Assembly: GCA_944325245.1 (NCBI GenBank) | Contig: CALUZM010000001.1 | Span: forward strand, 1-64,000 | Direction of reading: 5' to 3' | Length of the DNA stretch: 64,000 nucleotides | Origin: an uncultured Massilimicrobiota sp. | Lineage (GTDB): Bacteria; Bacillota_I; Bacilli_A; Erysipelotrichales; Coprobacillaceae | Shown here: piece after piece, positions 8,562 to 18,342 of the stretch | How the letters are laid out: each line of letters starts with the position of its first letter | How positions within the stretch are numbered: position 1 is the stretch's first letter | Program-made: the position numbers and the translations under genes | Notes under the pieces: model-generated | Told to the model about the DNA's origin: nothing | Database searches by the model: none | What the model saw: only the letters and a program-made list of their open reading frames with translations

Positions 8562-8999
8562 TTTTTATCAATCCTTTATTTCATAATATTTTATTAACAT
8601 TTAAAAACTATATCTTATATGCATAGACGCAATATGAATAAAGTCAATATATATTAAAAAGTTGCCAATAAAAAAGCAACCCATTTATTTTTCAGATCTC
8701 AACATTGACTATATTATTGAGTTCATAAAGCTTAATATTTTTGTCTTTCTGAGCTTGTAACAGCATTTTTTAGTAGAGATAAATTTGAAGATCCAAAAGC
8801 ATAGCAAAAACTAAAGAAATGAACAGTTCAATAATATATTCCTCTGTCTATATTTTGTATCCACAGGAAACTCTCTTTTATGAATATCTCATGAGCTTTT
8901 TATACTAAATCACGATTTACTAAATCTAGATTTAGTCATATGATATTGACATATAGATGATTGAGAACTGCTATGATCATAAACTTTGATTGGAGGATT
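8562..8999. other. 438-bp intergenic region with inverted repeats, no gene
   Basis: No open frame of note. It contains a loose inverted repeat (8711-8726 against 8819-8837, ATATTATTGAG...), and at 8904-8936 a cluster of ACTAAATC half-sites ending in an 18-bp perfect palindrome, followed by TTGACA, TATGAT and a GGAGG (8992-8996) that lead to no start codon. It looks like a regulatory region left after loss of its gene. Confidence 0.5.
8904..8936. promoter_or_regulatory. Palindromic operator-like site without a gene
   Basis: ACTAAATC occurs at 8904-8911 and 8919-8926, GATTTA at 8914-8919 and GATTTAGT at 8929-8936. Positions 8919-8936 form the perfect 18-bp palindrome ACTAAATCTAGATTTAGT. This is the layout of a dimeric repressor operator, but no regulator gene is next to it. 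Confidence 0.45.
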
Positions 9000-9236
9000 T
9001 TAAATAAAAAGAGTCATTAAAAATATAATAGAACCAATAATACAAAACGTTCCCATAACACGCATCAAAGCGATATATAACTCTGAAGGTTCTCCATTCT
9101 TCACATCCCAGAAATGTTCGATTTTCCACAATAGATCAGGTTTCCCTACCATAGCAATTCCCAATAAAACTATCCAAATATATTCTATAACAGTTACATC
9201 CTTTATCTTTATTTTATATACTCTTTTCTTTTTCAT
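9000..9236 (-). CDS. Small two-helix membrane protein, DUF6199-like
   Basis: A 78-residue protein with two membrane segments (about residues 18-35 and 60-78) separated by a loop containing KPDLLWKIEHFW and GEPSELYIALMRVMG. The order Pro-x-x-x-Trp-Lys, then GEPS-x-x-Tyr and Arg-x-x-Gly matches my memory of the DUF6199 group of small Bacillota membrane proteins; function unknown. There is no convincing ribosome-binding site before the ATG, and the gene stands alone. The compact conserved motifs support that it is real. Confidence 0.6.
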   Translation of the reverse strand: MKKKRVYKIKIKDVTVIEYIWIVLLGIAMVGKPDLLWKIEHFWDVKNGEPSELYIALMRVMGTFCIIGSIIFLMTLFI

Positions 9237-9256
9237 AGAATTTCAATCAATAAAAT

Positions 9257-9285
9257 TTGAACTTATACATCCTTTCATGTATAAT
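9257..9285 (+). promoter_or_regulatory. Promoter of the queuosine operon
   Basis: TTGAAC (9257-9262), 17-bp spacer, TATAAT (9280-9285). The start codon follows 26 bases later with AGAGGTG as ribosome-binding site. The leader is too short to hold a preQ1 riboswitch. Confidence 0.65.
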
Positions 9286-9296
9286 GAGTATGCTAA

Positions 9297-10445
<1,149 letters not shown>

Positions 10446-11471
10446 ATGAAAATTAGCGAATTTGATTATGATTTACCAGAGGAATTAATTGCACAGACTC
10501 CTCTACAAAAAAGAGATACTTCTCGTTTAATGGTCTTAGATAGAAAAACAAGAACGATTGAAGATAAGCATTTTTATGATATTTTAGACTATCTTCATAA
10601 AGGTGATATTTTAGTAAGAAACAATACAAAAGTCATTCCTGCCAGACTTTATGGAATTAAAGAAGAAACTGGTGGTCATGTTGAAGTCTTGCTTCTTAAA
10701 GACTTAGGTGAGGATGTATGGGAATGTCTTGTAGGAAATGCACGTATTGTGAAAATGGATACAGTTATTACTTTTGGAGATGGTTCTTTAAAAGCAAAAT
10801 GTGTTCATATTGGAGAAGAAGGTATTCGTCATTTTCAAATGATTTATGATGGTATTTTCTATGAAGTCTTAGATCATCTTGGAACAATGCCACTCCCTCC
10901 TTATATCAAGGAAAAGCTTGAAGACCCTAATCGTTATCAGACCGTTTATGCCAAAGTAGAAGGAAGTGCTGCAGCACCTACTGCTGGTTTACATTTTACT
11001 GAAGATATTTTAAAGAAAGTTCAAGAAAAAGGTGTTGAAATCCTAGATGTCACTTTACATGTAGGTCTAGGAACTTTTAGACCAGTGAAAGTTGATGATG
11101 TATTAGAACATCATATGCATAGTGAATTTTATATGATTGATGAAGATACTGCCAACAAACTGAATCAAGCCAAAGCTAATGGACAGCGCATCATCAGTGT
11201 TGGAACGACTTCAACAAGAACACTTGAAGCCAACTTTAAAAAATATGGAAAATTTCAAGCTACCCAGGAAAGTACTGATATCTTTATTTATCCAGGTTAT
11301 CAATTTGAAGCTATTGATGCTCTGATTACCAATTTCCATCTTCCTAAATCAACATTAGTCATGCTTGTTAGTGCCTTTGCGGATAAAGACTATATTATGA
11401 AAGCTTATCATCATGCTGTAGAAGAAAAATATCGTTTCTTCTCATTTGGTGATTGCATGTTTATTCAATAA
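10446..11471 (+). CDS. queA: S-adenosylmethionine:tRNA ribosyltransferase-isomerase
   Basis: Transfers and isomerises the ribosyl group of S-adenosylmethionine onto preQ1-tRNA, giving epoxyqueuosine. The sequence begins with the typical [15 protein letters not shown]-like start (here [16 protein letters not shown]) and contains [33 protein letters not shown] and [10 protein letters not shown], all standard for QueA; 341 aa is full length. It lies immediately after tgt and its TAA overlaps the ATG of queH by one base, so the three genes are translationally coupled. Confidence 0.97.
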   Translation: MKISEFDYDLPEELIAQTPLQKRDTSRLMVLDRKTRTIEDKHFYDILDYLHKGDILVRNNTKVIPARLYGIKEETGGHVEVLLLKDLGEDVWECLVGNARIVKMDTVITFGDGSLKAKCVHIGEEGIRHFQMIYDGIFYEVLDHLGTMPLPPYIKEKLEDPNRYQTVYAKVEGSAAAPTAGLHFTEDILKKVQEKGVEILDVTLHVGLGTFRPVKVDDVLEHHMHSEFYMIDEDTANKLNQAKANGQRIISVGTTSTRTLEANFKKYGKFQATQESTDIFIYPGYQFEAIDALITNFHLPKSTLVMLVSAFADKDYIMKAYHHAVEEKYRFFSFGDCMFIQ

Positions 11472-12121
11472 TGAAAATCAATTATGATTTAAAATTACAG
11501 GAAGAACTTCAAAAAATCGGTGATCAGAAACCAACATTATTATTACATGTTTGTTGTGGACCATGTTCTAGCAATGTGATTAAAGAATTATGCGAGCATT
11601 TTGAAATCACAATCTATTATTCCAATTCCAATATTTATCCATCCGATGAATATCAAAGACGTTTCCATGAATTATTATCTTTTATTGAAAGATTTAATGA
11701 TGATTTCAATCAAAACATTCAAGTCATTGAAGATCCTTATAATAATAGTGAATGGATTTCTCATCTTTATCCTTTAAAAGATTATCCAGAAGGAAGTATC
11801 AGATGTCGTCTTTGTTATAGCTTGAGAATGCGTAAAACATTTGATTATGCAAAAATCAATCATTATGATTATTGGACAACTGTTTTAAGTGTGTCACCAC
11901 ATAAAAATAGTCAATGGATTAATGAAATTGGTGATCAATGGCAAAGTGATGCACCAAAATTCTTATATGCTGATTTTAAGAAAAACAATGGTTATTTAAA
12001 ATCAACACAAATGACAAAAGAATATGGCATGTATCGTCAAAATTATTGTGGCTGTATGTTCAGTTATGAAGAAATGTTAAAAAGAGAAAGTCAAAAAGAC
12101 AAACAAAAACAGGGTGTCTAA
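11471..12121 (+). CDS. queH: Epoxyqueuosine reductase QueH
   Basis: Performs the last step, reduction of epoxyqueuosine to queuosine in tRNA. It belongs to the DUF208/QueH family, the non-homologous replacement for QueG. Four cysteine motifs are visible: HVCCGPCSS near the N-terminus, IRCRLCYSLRM in the middle and NYCGCMFS near the C-terminus, which bind a 4Fe-4S cluster and a second metal. I place the start at 11471, where TAATG overlaps the queA stop; an upstream in-frame ATG at 11453 would extend it by six residues into queA. With tgt and queA this completes salvage of preQ1 to queuosine. Confidence 0.93.
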   Translation: MKINYDLKLQEELQKIGDQKPTLLLHVCCGPCSSNVIKELCEHFEITIYYSNSNIYPSDEYQRRFHELLSFIERFNDDFNQNIQVIEDPYNNSEWISHLYPLKDYPEGSIRCRLCYSLRMRKTFDYAKINHYDYWTTVLSVSPHKNSQWINEIGDQWQSDAPKFLYADFKKNNGYLKSTQMTKEYGMYRQNYCGCMFSYEEMLKRESQKDKQKQGV

Positions 12122-12135
12122 AAGCATCCTGTTTT
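12106..12135 (+). terminator. Terminator of the queuosine operon
   Basis: AAAACAGGGTG / CATCCTGTTTT stem (one G-T pair) with a short loop, spanning the queH stop codon and ending in T4. Confidence 0.75.
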
Positions 12136-12143
12136 CTTTATGA

Positions 12144-12998
12144 TTAAAACAACATAATCAGCGTTCCTATAACAATCATTATCAATCCTATAAAGGATTT
12201 CAAATTCAGTTTTTCATGAAAAACAATATAAGAGAAAAGTACCGTCACTAAGATACTCAGTTTATCAATCGGTGTGACAAGACTAGCTGGTCCAATCTGC
12301 AAGGCTCTATAAAAACATAACCATGATGCCCCTGTGGCAATACCTGATAAGAAAATATAAATCAGTTCCTTTTTTGGAACTTCTTTAACGCAACTTTGAG
12401 TGTGTGTAGCAAACACAACAACCCAAGCCATCACCAAAACAACACTTGTACGAATGGCTGTTCCCAAATGGCTGTCAATATGACTAATGCCTACTTTTCC
12501 TAAGATGGTTGTTAAACTAGCAAAAACAACTGATAATACAGCATAAATCAACCAATGATTTTCTTCTTTTTGATTTGTTTCTTTTTTCTCCAACATCAAA
12601 AAAGTTCCACTCATCATTAAAATCATTCCCATAATTTTATAAATATTGACTGCTTCATGAAATAAAATAAAACTTAAAATCATTGTCAAAACAACACTCG
12701 TCTTATCTATCGCAGCCACTTTATTAATGTTTCCTAATTGTAAAGCTCTAAAATAACATAACCATGATGCTCCTGTCGAAAGACCAGATAAGACTAAAAA
12801 AAGAAGTGTTTGATAAGATAAATTTACTATTTCATCCAATGATCCTACAATCAAAACCATCATCCAAGAAAAAATCAAAACAACAATTGTTCTTAAAGTT
12901 GTCGCTACATGTGAATGGGTATGATGTATACCGCATTTTGCCAAGACAGCAGTTATACCAGCAAAAAATGCTGAGCCAAATGCATAAAATACCCACAT
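12144..12998 (-). CDS. EamA/DMT-family transporter
   Basis: Ten-helix membrane transporter of the drug/metabolite superfamily, built from two repeated EamA halves. The repeat is plain: FAGITAVLAKCGI...HSHVATTLRT in the first half and FASLTTILGKVGI...DSHLGTAIRT in the second, each followed by SGLSTGASWLCYFRALQLG or SGIATGASWLCFYRALQIG. The start at 12998 (MWVFYAFG) has AGAGGG eight bases upstream; an earlier in-frame ATG at 13046 would add a charged non-membrane stretch and is less likely. Substrate unknown. Confidence 0.85.
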   Translation of the reverse strand: MWVFYAFGSAFFAGITAVLAKCGIHHTHSHVATTLRTIVVLIFSWMMVLIVGSLDEIVNLSYQTLLFLVLSGLSTGASWLCYFRALQLGNINKVAAIDKTSVVLTMILSFILFHEAVNIYKIMGMILMMSGTFLMLEKKETNQKEENHWLIYAVLSVVFASLTTILGKVGISHIDSHLGTAIRTSVVLVMAWVVVFATHTQSCVKEVPKKELIYIFLSGIATGASWLCFYRALQIGPASLVTPIDKLSILVTVLFSYIVFHEKLNLKSFIGLIMIVIGTLIMLF

Positions 12999-13095
12999 CT
13001 TTGTTCCCTCTTTTCTGGTATACTCTTTTCTTTCATTCTCACACATTTATATTCTATACTGTTACCAATAAAAAATATAGTCTCATTTCAACAAA

Positions 13096-13124
13096 AAAAG
13101 TAAGAATTTTGAAGTCTTACTTTT
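13096..13124 (-). terminator. Terminator after the Lrp/aminotransferase operon
   Basis: AAAAGTAAGA / TCTTACTTTT stem with a 9-base loop; on the minus strand it is followed by a T7 run. The stop codon of the last gene is inside the stem. Confidence 0.75.
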
Positions 13125-13524
13125 GATAAACATGTTTATAGGCTTTTTGTCTTGTTATTTTTAATACATTATCCTCACCTGGAAAATGGACAGGATTCAT
13201 ATGTGTCTGCTGATAAATTTCAAGCAAATCTATCACATCCTGATAGATTTCTTCAATCTCCATATTTCCATACATTCTTGGTGGCAAAACATAAATAGGG
13301 ACTTGGACATCTGTCTTTTCTAGTAGCTGTTTAACATAAATATTTAAATGTGGACAACAAATAATAATATCAAAGTTATCTATCTTTTCTAAAACAAGAG
13401 AAAAAGGAGAAAACTCCATTTCGAGTTGATCTGATAAGCCTTTCGCAATAATCTCCTTTTTCATCCTTTCAGCTACATAACTTGATGAAAAGCCTCCCCC
13501 ACAACATAATAATACTCTAATCAT
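13117..13524 (-). CDS. Orphan PTS IIB-like protein (lactose/cellobiose type)
   Basis: 135 residues that start with MIRVLLCCGGGFSSSYVAERM, the pattern of a lactose/cellobiose-family EIIB, where a Cys in the first loop carries the phosphate. The later segment FDIIICCPHLNIYVKQL matches the position of the second strand and helix in that fold. No IIA or IIC gene is near. It overlaps the end of the aminotransferase gene by eight bases (ATGATTAG), so it belongs to that operon and is translationally coupled. It may be a phosphorylated regulatory protein rather than a transporter part; that is inference. Confidence 0.65.
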   Translation of the reverse strand: MIRVLLCCGGGFSSSYVAERMKKEIIAKGLSDQLEMEFSPFSLVLEKIDNFDIIICCPHLNIYVKQLLEKTDVQVPIYVLPPRMYGNMEIEEIYQDVIDLLEIYQQTHMNPVHFPGEDNVLKITRQKAYKHVYQK

Positions 13525-14695
13525 GTGATGCTCTACATTTATCTACAAAGATTTTTATTTTCTGAGTTGCAATTTTTAGTTCTTCAAGACTATAAGCATA
13601 AGAAACACGAATAAATCCTTCTCCTGCTGGTCCAAATGCCGTTCCAGGAACACAAGCTACTTTTTGATCTTCTAATAGTTTTTCACAGAATTCATCAGAT
13701 GTGAGTCCAGTTGAACGAATACATGGAAAAACATAGAAAGCTCCTTGAGGTTTAAATGTTTCTAACCCCATATCATTAAATGTTTTAACCAAAAAGTTTC
13801 TTCTTGCTTTATATGAATCACGCATTTTCAATACTTCATCATAACAATGTCTTAATCCTTCAATAGCCCCATATTGTGCAGCTGAAGGAGCAGACATGAT
13901 AATATATTGATGAATTTTATTCATAGCTTTTGTAAATACAGCATTCGCAAGAACATAACCCAAACGCCATCCTGTCATCGCAAATGCTTTAGAAAATCCA
14001 CTGACAACAATGACTTGATCTTTGATTTCATCAAATGAAGCAATCGAGCAAAATTCTTCTTCATAACTCAATTCTGCATAAATTTCATCTGATATCACAA
14101 TAAGACCAGCTTCCTTAATAATAGGAACAATCTTTTCATAATCACTCTTTGTCATAAACCCACCTGTTGGATTAGATGGATAATTAATCAATAATGCTTT
14201 TGTTTTTGGAGTAATAGCTGCTTTTAAAAGCTCTGGTGTTAATTTAAATTCATCTTCCTGACGTAAATTAATTGTGACAGGAATCCCACCAGCAAGCTCT
14301 ACTCCTGGTGTATAAGCTACATATCCAGGATCCAAAACAATCATTTCATCCCCAGGATTTAATATTGCACGAATCGCGATATCAATGCCTTCTGATCCAC
14401 CAACAGTCACAATACAGTTATCCTTAGCATTATAATCCACATGAAAACGTTCATGATAATATCGACAGATTTCTTCTCTTAACTCCTGTAATCCTTGATT
14501 AGCCGTATAGAACGTTCTTCCTTTTTCAATGGAATAAATAGCAGCTTCTCGAATTGCCCAAGGTGTTGTAAAATCTGGTTCTCCAACCCCTAAAGATATC
14601 ACATCTTCCATCTGTGAAGCTAAATCAAAGAATTTTCTAATACCACTTGGTTTAATTGTTTTGACTCTATCACTTAAAATATCATTATAATCCAT
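13517..14695 (-). CDS. PLP-dependent class I/II aminotransferase, AlaT/YugH-like
   Basis: Fold-type I aminotransferase of 392 residues. It has the substrate-binding GVGEPDFTTP, the cofactor-contacting NYPSNPTGG, and SGFSKAFAMTGWRLGY containing the Lys that binds pyridoxal phosphate. The partner gene upstream is an Lrp/AsnC regulator joined by a one-base TAATG overlap. In Bacillus subtilis the same pair is yugG-yugH (alaR-alaT), where the enzyme makes alanine from pyruvate. On that parallel an alanine or aspartate aminotransferase role is likely, but the amino donor cannot be fixed from sequence. Confidence 0.85.
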   Translation of the reverse strand: MDYNDILSDRVKTIKPSGIRKFFDLASQMEDVISLGVGEPDFTTPWAIREAAIYSIEKGRTFYTANQGLQELREEICRYYHERFHVDYNAKDNCIVTVGGSEGIDIAIRAILNPGDEMIVLDPGYVAYTPGVELAGGIPVTINLRQEDEFKLTPELLKAAITPKTKALLINYPSNPTGGFMTKSDYEKIVPIIKEAGLIVISDEIYAELSYEEEFCSIASFDEIKDQVIVVSGFSKAFAMTGWRLGYVLANAVFTKAMNKIHQYIIMSAPSAAQYGAIEGLRHCYDEVLKMRDSYKARRNFLVKTFNDMGLETFKPQGAFYVFPCIRSTGLTSDEFCEKLLEDQKVACVPGTAFGPAGEGFIRVSYAYSLEELKIATQKIKIFVDKCRASHD

Positions 14696-15186
14696 TATGG
14701 AGTCACCACCAATCTATCATTTTTTCCATCTTCATCTTCAATTAAAACAACACCATTATTTTTATATTGTTTTAATACAAAATAAGTTGATGTTCCTGTC
14801 ACTCCATCTACACATGCAAGTTTACTTGCCACAAAGTGAGCCACTTCCTGCATTGTCTTTCCTTTCACAATACATACAAACTCAAAACTTCCACTTAATA
14901 AATACATTGTATCTACTTCATCAAATTTATAAATATGACTTGCAATACGATCATAACCATATTCTCTTTCAGGACTTGCATTGACTTGAATCAATGCTGT
15001 TACAATTTCCGTATTTGTTAAATCCCAATTGACAATTGTATGATAACCACAAATCACTTTCTTCTTTTCTAAATCTGTTAATCGCTCAACAACATTATCT
15101 TTCGATTCATCTAAGGCGGCCGCTAAATCAGTAATTTTCATCCTCGCATTTTTTTGTAATAAACTTAATAATAACTTATCATCCAT
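14695..15186 (-). CDS. Lrp/AsnC-family transcriptional regulator, AlaR/YugG-like
   Basis: A winged-helix regulator with an N-terminal DNA-binding part (DDKLLLSLLQKNARMKITDLAAALDESKDNVVERLTDL in short: LLQKNARMKITDLA) and a C-terminal RAM domain for ligand binding and oligomerisation (GYDRIASHIYKFDEVDTMYLLSGSFEF region). I choose the start at 15186, where AAGGAGGA lies nine bases upstream; the longer frame from 15258 would add an unrelated basic stretch. This gives about 163 residues, normal for the family. It probably controls its own operon with the aminotransferase in response to an amino acid. Confidence 0.88.
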   Translation of the reverse strand: MDDKLLLSLLQKNARMKITDLAAALDESKDNVVERLTDLEKKKVICGYHTIVNWDLTNTEIVTALIQVNASPEREYGYDRIASHIYKFDEVDTMYLLSGSFEFVCIVKGKTMQEVAHFVASKLACVDGVTGTSTYFVLKQYKNNGVVLIEDEDGKNDRLVVTP

Positions 15187-15365
15187 ATTCGGCTTCCTCC
15201 TTCTCAATATAGTAACTATTGTATTACAAATTCTTTCATTAGAAAAGCCTTTCTTCATTTTTATTTTTAATTCTTTTTACTAATTATCTATTTTTCATTT
15301 GTTTTTTTATTTATTTCATAAAATATTATGATAAAATAATTTATATAGCGAAAGGAGTTTAACCA

Positions 15366-16397
15366 ATGAAAGTCTTTTATGTCTCTAGTTATGGAAAACA
15401 TCATGATAAAGGAATTTATATCATGAAATTTGATGAAGAAACATTATCAATGAAACGTATACAACAAATTGAAACACAAGATTACCCTTCTTATATGATA
15501 TGCGATGATCATATGTTATATGTTGCCTATAAAAATGCCAATTCTCATAGTACTGGTGGTGGTTTAGGAAGCTTTTCTATCTACAAAGATGAACTCATTT
15601 TAAATAATAATTATCATTCCAGTGGGCGTTCTTATACACATTTATGTGTTGATCAGCAACATCGCTATCTTTTTGCTGCTAATTACCATGTGGGTGCAAC
15701 TGCTTCATATCAATTAGAAAATGGTGCTATTGCCAGAAAAATATGTGCTGTTCATCATGTCGGATTAGGTCCAGATCTTTTAAAACGTCAGACGGGTCCT
15801 CACGCTCATTATGTTGGTATAACACCTGATAAGGAATTTGTTTACTCCGTTGATTTAGGTGCTGATAAAGTCATTATGTATCGTTATCATGATGGTGTCT
15901 TATCAGAAGACTCTGATTATACTTTAAATATTATGCCAGGTTCTGGCCCTCGTCATATGATTTTTTCAAAAGATGGTCGTTTTGCGTATCTTGTTAATGA
16001 AATTGCGAATAACATTATGGTCTTTAAATATTATCAAGGACACTTTCAATTGATTCAAGCTATTCATTGTATTCCTAGACATTTTAAAGGCTTTTCAAGT
16101 GCCGCGGCTATCCGTTTGACACAAAGTGGTCATCATCTCTTTGTATCTAATCGTGGACATGATAGTATTGCTATGTATAGAGTCAATCAGGAAAGTGGAA
16201 AAATTTCATTATTGTATATGGTTCATACTCAAAAAGAACCTCGAGATTTTCAAATTCTTGATGATCGCTATCTGATTATTGCCTGTCAGGGTAGTCACTT
16301 ACTGCAAGTTATGACATTTAATGAAGAAACAGAAGAACTAGTTTTATCTGATTCTACTATAGAAATCCCATCACCTGTTTGTGTCACATTTGAATAA
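15366..16397 (+). CDS. Lactonase-family beta-propeller protein (6-phosphogluconolactonase-like)
   Basis: A 343-residue seven-bladed propeller of the COG2706 lactonase family. Typical elements are the start MKVFYVSSYG, repeated strand pairs ending in phrases such as FAANYHVGATASY and VYSVDLGADKV, the conserved TGPHAHYVGITPD, GSGPRHMIFSKDGRFAYLVNE and LFVSNRGHDSIAMY. In Bacillus and others (YkgB) these hydrolyse 6-phosphogluconolactone in the oxidative pentose phosphate route. No other pathway gene is near, and the gene is alone with an AAAGGAG site and its own terminator. Confidence 0.85.
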   Translation: MKVFYVSSYGKHHDKGIYIMKFDEETLSMKRIQQIETQDYPSYMICDDHMLYVAYKNANSHSTGGGLGSFSIYKDELILNNNYHSSGRSYTHLCVDQQHRYLFAANYHVGATASYQLENGAIARKICAVHHVGLGPDLLKRQTGPHAHYVGITPDKEFVYSVDLGADKVIMYRYHDGVLSEDSDYTLNIMPGSGPRHMIFSKDGRFAYLVNEIANNIMVFKYYQGHFQLIQAIHCIPRHFKGFSSAAAIRLTQSGHHLFVSNRGHDSIAMYRVNQESGKISLLYMVHTQKEPRDFQILDDRYLIIACQGSHLLQVMTFNEETEELVLSDSTIEIPSPVCVTFE

Positions 16398-16402
16398 ATG
16401 AT

Positions 16403-16427
16403 AAAAACTGCGAATCACGCAGTTTTT
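16403..16427. terminator. Bidirectional terminator
   Basis: AAAAACTGCG / CGCAGTTTTT with loop AATCA, then T2. It separates the lactonase gene from the convergent MATE gene, whose last codons overlap it. Confidence 0.85.
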
Positions 16428-17722
16428 TTAATTCTTAAAAAGAATGTCATACCTATAACCGCAACAATAAGTTCTGTTGCTGGAAATGCACACCAGACTC
16501 CTTGAATATGAAAAATCCATGATAATACAAATGCCATTGGTATAATAATTACAAAACCTCTTAAAATAGAAATGATATGTGCTGGCAATGGATTTTCTGT
16601 AGAAGTTAAATACATCGATATAATAATATTAAATCCAGCAAATGGACAAGCTATAAAATATAATTGTAAACCATTTGTTGCAATTGTTTGTAATATAGCG
16701 TTATGTTCACTATTAAAGATTTGAGTCACTTGTTCCGCTCCAAAAAAGACAATACTGTAAATCAATACAGACACCATGATCATTGTAATCAGGGCATAAC
16801 GCAATACTTTATGAATAAAATCAAAACGATTCATACCGTAATAACGACTCATCAATGGTTGAATTCCCTGAGCTATACCTGTATAAATAGCAATCACGAC
16901 TAAACTTAAATTGGCAATGACACCATATGCAGCAACACCAACATTACCTGCTAAATGAAGAATCATAGCATTAAAGACAATCATCACAATGCCTGAAGAA
17001 ACTTCTGTCACCAATGATGGAACTCCACTAGATAAAATACTTAGACAAGAGGATATACGCATTCGACATTTTGTGAAATGAAACTGATTCTGTTTACGTA
17101 AAAAATGTGGAGATAAAATCATCATACTGATGATAGGTGCTAACCCAGTCGCAAATACAGCACCAAAGATTCCCATCTGACAAGGGAAAATAAAAATATA
17201 ATCCAAAACAACATTGGATAAACTCCCACCAATCATAGCTGCCATGGAAAGCTGCGGCGCTCCATCATTACGTACAAAACATAGTAAGACATTATTTAAT
17301 AAAAATGCTGGCGCAAACAATAAAATAACTCTCAAATAAGTGACAGCCATTTCAAAGACTTCACCTTCTCCACCAAATAATGTAATGATGGATTTTGAAC
17401 AAAATAACCCAATCAAAACAAAGACAAGAGCAAAAACACCTGCCAGTGCTACTGAATGAGTAAATATTTGATTGGCTGATGAATGATGATTCTGACTTTT
17501 GAAAATAGAATACTTTGTTCCTCCACCCATACCAATCATTAATCCACTTCCATGAATAAAACTATAAATAGGAATAGCTAAATTTAAAGCTGTTAATCCA
17601 TTGGTTCCAAGTCCTTTTGAAACAAAAAATGTATCTGCTAAAATATAACAAGATAATCCAATCATTCCCATCACATTCAAAGATGTATATTTGATATATT
17701 CATAAAAACAACTCTTCTTCAT
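16415..17722 (-). CDS. MATE-family efflux transporter, MepA-like
   Basis: Multidrug and toxin extrusion transporter of about 435 residues and 12 membrane helices, exchanging cations for substrate. The N-terminal half has LNVMGMIGLSCYILADTFFVSKGLGTNGLTAL-type sequence (for example LADTFFVSKGLG) and GGGTKYSI, typical of the MepA branch. I set the start at 17722, with GAGGGAG upstream; the frame can also start at 17755 but that overlaps the previous gene. It is the second gene behind a leader resembling the guanidine-IV (mepA) riboswitch, which suggests that guanidinium is a substrate or inducer. Confidence 0.88.
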   Translation of the reverse strand: MKKSCFYEYIKYTSLNVMGMIGLSCYILADTFFVSKGLGTNGLTALNLAIPIYSFIHGSGLMIGMGGGTKYSIFKSQNHHSSANQIFTHSVALAGVFALVFVLIGLFCSKSIITLFGGEGEVFEMAVTYLRVILLFAPAFLLNNVLLCFVRNDGAPQLSMAAMIGGSLSNVVLDYIFIFPCQMGIFGAVFATGLAPIISMMILSPHFLRKQNQFHFTKCRMRISSCLSILSSGVPSLVTEVSSGIVMIVFNAMILHLAGNVGVAAYGVIANLSLVVIAIYTGIAQGIQPLMSRYYGMNRFDFIHKVLRYALITMIMVSVLIYSIVFFGAEQVTQIFNSEHNAILQTIATNGLQLYFIACPFAGFNIIISMYLTSTENPLPAHIISILRGFVIIIPMAFVLSWIFHIQGVWCAFPATELIVAVIGMTFFLRIKKTA

Positions 17723-17732
17723 TTTTTCTCCC

Positions 17733-18218
17733 TCAAGACTCTTTAACAAGTTCAATAGCCTGTTTTCCTGTTATCTCTTTGATATCAAGTTCCAATATAC
17801 ATAATGTTTTCCAGAACTTTTCTATTTCTTCTTGACGACTTTGCCTACTTTCTGCTGGTGAATATTTGCTTGCTAGTGTTTCAATCGCATGACGTTTTTC
17901 CTTATCATCTTCAATGACACGTATGTTTCCAAAAACAATAACACTACAAAAATAAGTTGTATATTTTTCTGGAACAATGTTGTCCTGATCAATAACACAA
18001 AATGAAGCTTTCTCATTTTCTTCTATCAGATCTAGTTTATAGCCACTTTTTGCACAATGGAAATAGATTTTATGATTATCATATACATAACTCAAAGGAA
18101 CACCATAGGGTTCCTTTGCATTTCCACATAATGACAAAACCCCTGAAGTTCCTCTATTTAAAATCTCTATACATTCTTCATTTGATAAAGCTTGTCTTTT
18201 ACGACGCATTTCTTTCAT
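17733..18218 (-). CDS. Pyridoxamine 5'-phosphate oxidase-like flavin-binding protein
   Basis: A 161-residue split-barrel protein of the PNPOx-like/NimA group. The N-terminal RRKRQALSNEECIEIL followed by GVLSLCGNAKEPYGVPLSYVYDNHKIYFHCAKSGYKLD is a typical start, with the His-x-Ala-x-x-Gly-x-Lys contact to flavin phosphate. Such proteins bind FMN, F420 or heme and several act on nitroaromatic compounds. It is first in the operon, ten bases before the MATE gene, and lies directly behind a terminator-type leader, so both are presumably switched on together. Confidence 0.85.
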   Translation of the reverse strand: MKEMRRKRQALSNEECIEILNRGTSGVLSLCGNAKEPYGVPLSYVYDNHKIYFHCAKSGYKLDLIEENEKASFCVIDQDNIVPEKYTTYFCSVIVFGNIRVIEDDKEKRHAIETLASKYSPAESRQSRQEEIEKFWKTLCILELDIKEITGKQAIELVKES

Positions 18219-18242
18219 ATTTTATCTCTCCTTCCATACAAA

Positions 18243-18337
18243 ATAAAAAACATTGACTTTCGCATCTTCTATGGCCTAACGATACGAAATCAATGCTTTT
18301 CAGTTTACCCGGCGGCAAACATAATAGATATATCTAT
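18243..18337 (-). ncRNA. Riboswitch leader resembling guanidine-IV (mepA motif)
   Basis: Transcribed leftwards into the PNPOx-MATE operon. Read on the minus strand, the leader contains GTTTGCCGCCGGGTAAAC as a short GC hairpin, then a strong terminator: CATTGA-TTTCG paired with CGAAA-GTCAATG, followed by T6. The terminator loop contains GGCCATAG, which could pair with GCC in the first loop. A guanidine-IV riboswitch (mepA motif) is known to precede mepA-type MATE genes in Bacillota and to prevent terminator formation when ligand binds. Position, gene context and the hairpin-plus-terminator layout fit; the class assignment comes from memory and has not been tested with a covariance model. Confidence 0.65.
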
Positions 18338-18342
18338 CTTGT

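Noticed and set aside
18255-18295. Purine riboswitch (plus-strand CCTAACGATACG resembles its core)
   Set aside because: The rest of the aptamer is missing and no plus-strand gene follows; the sequence is explained by the minus-strand leader.
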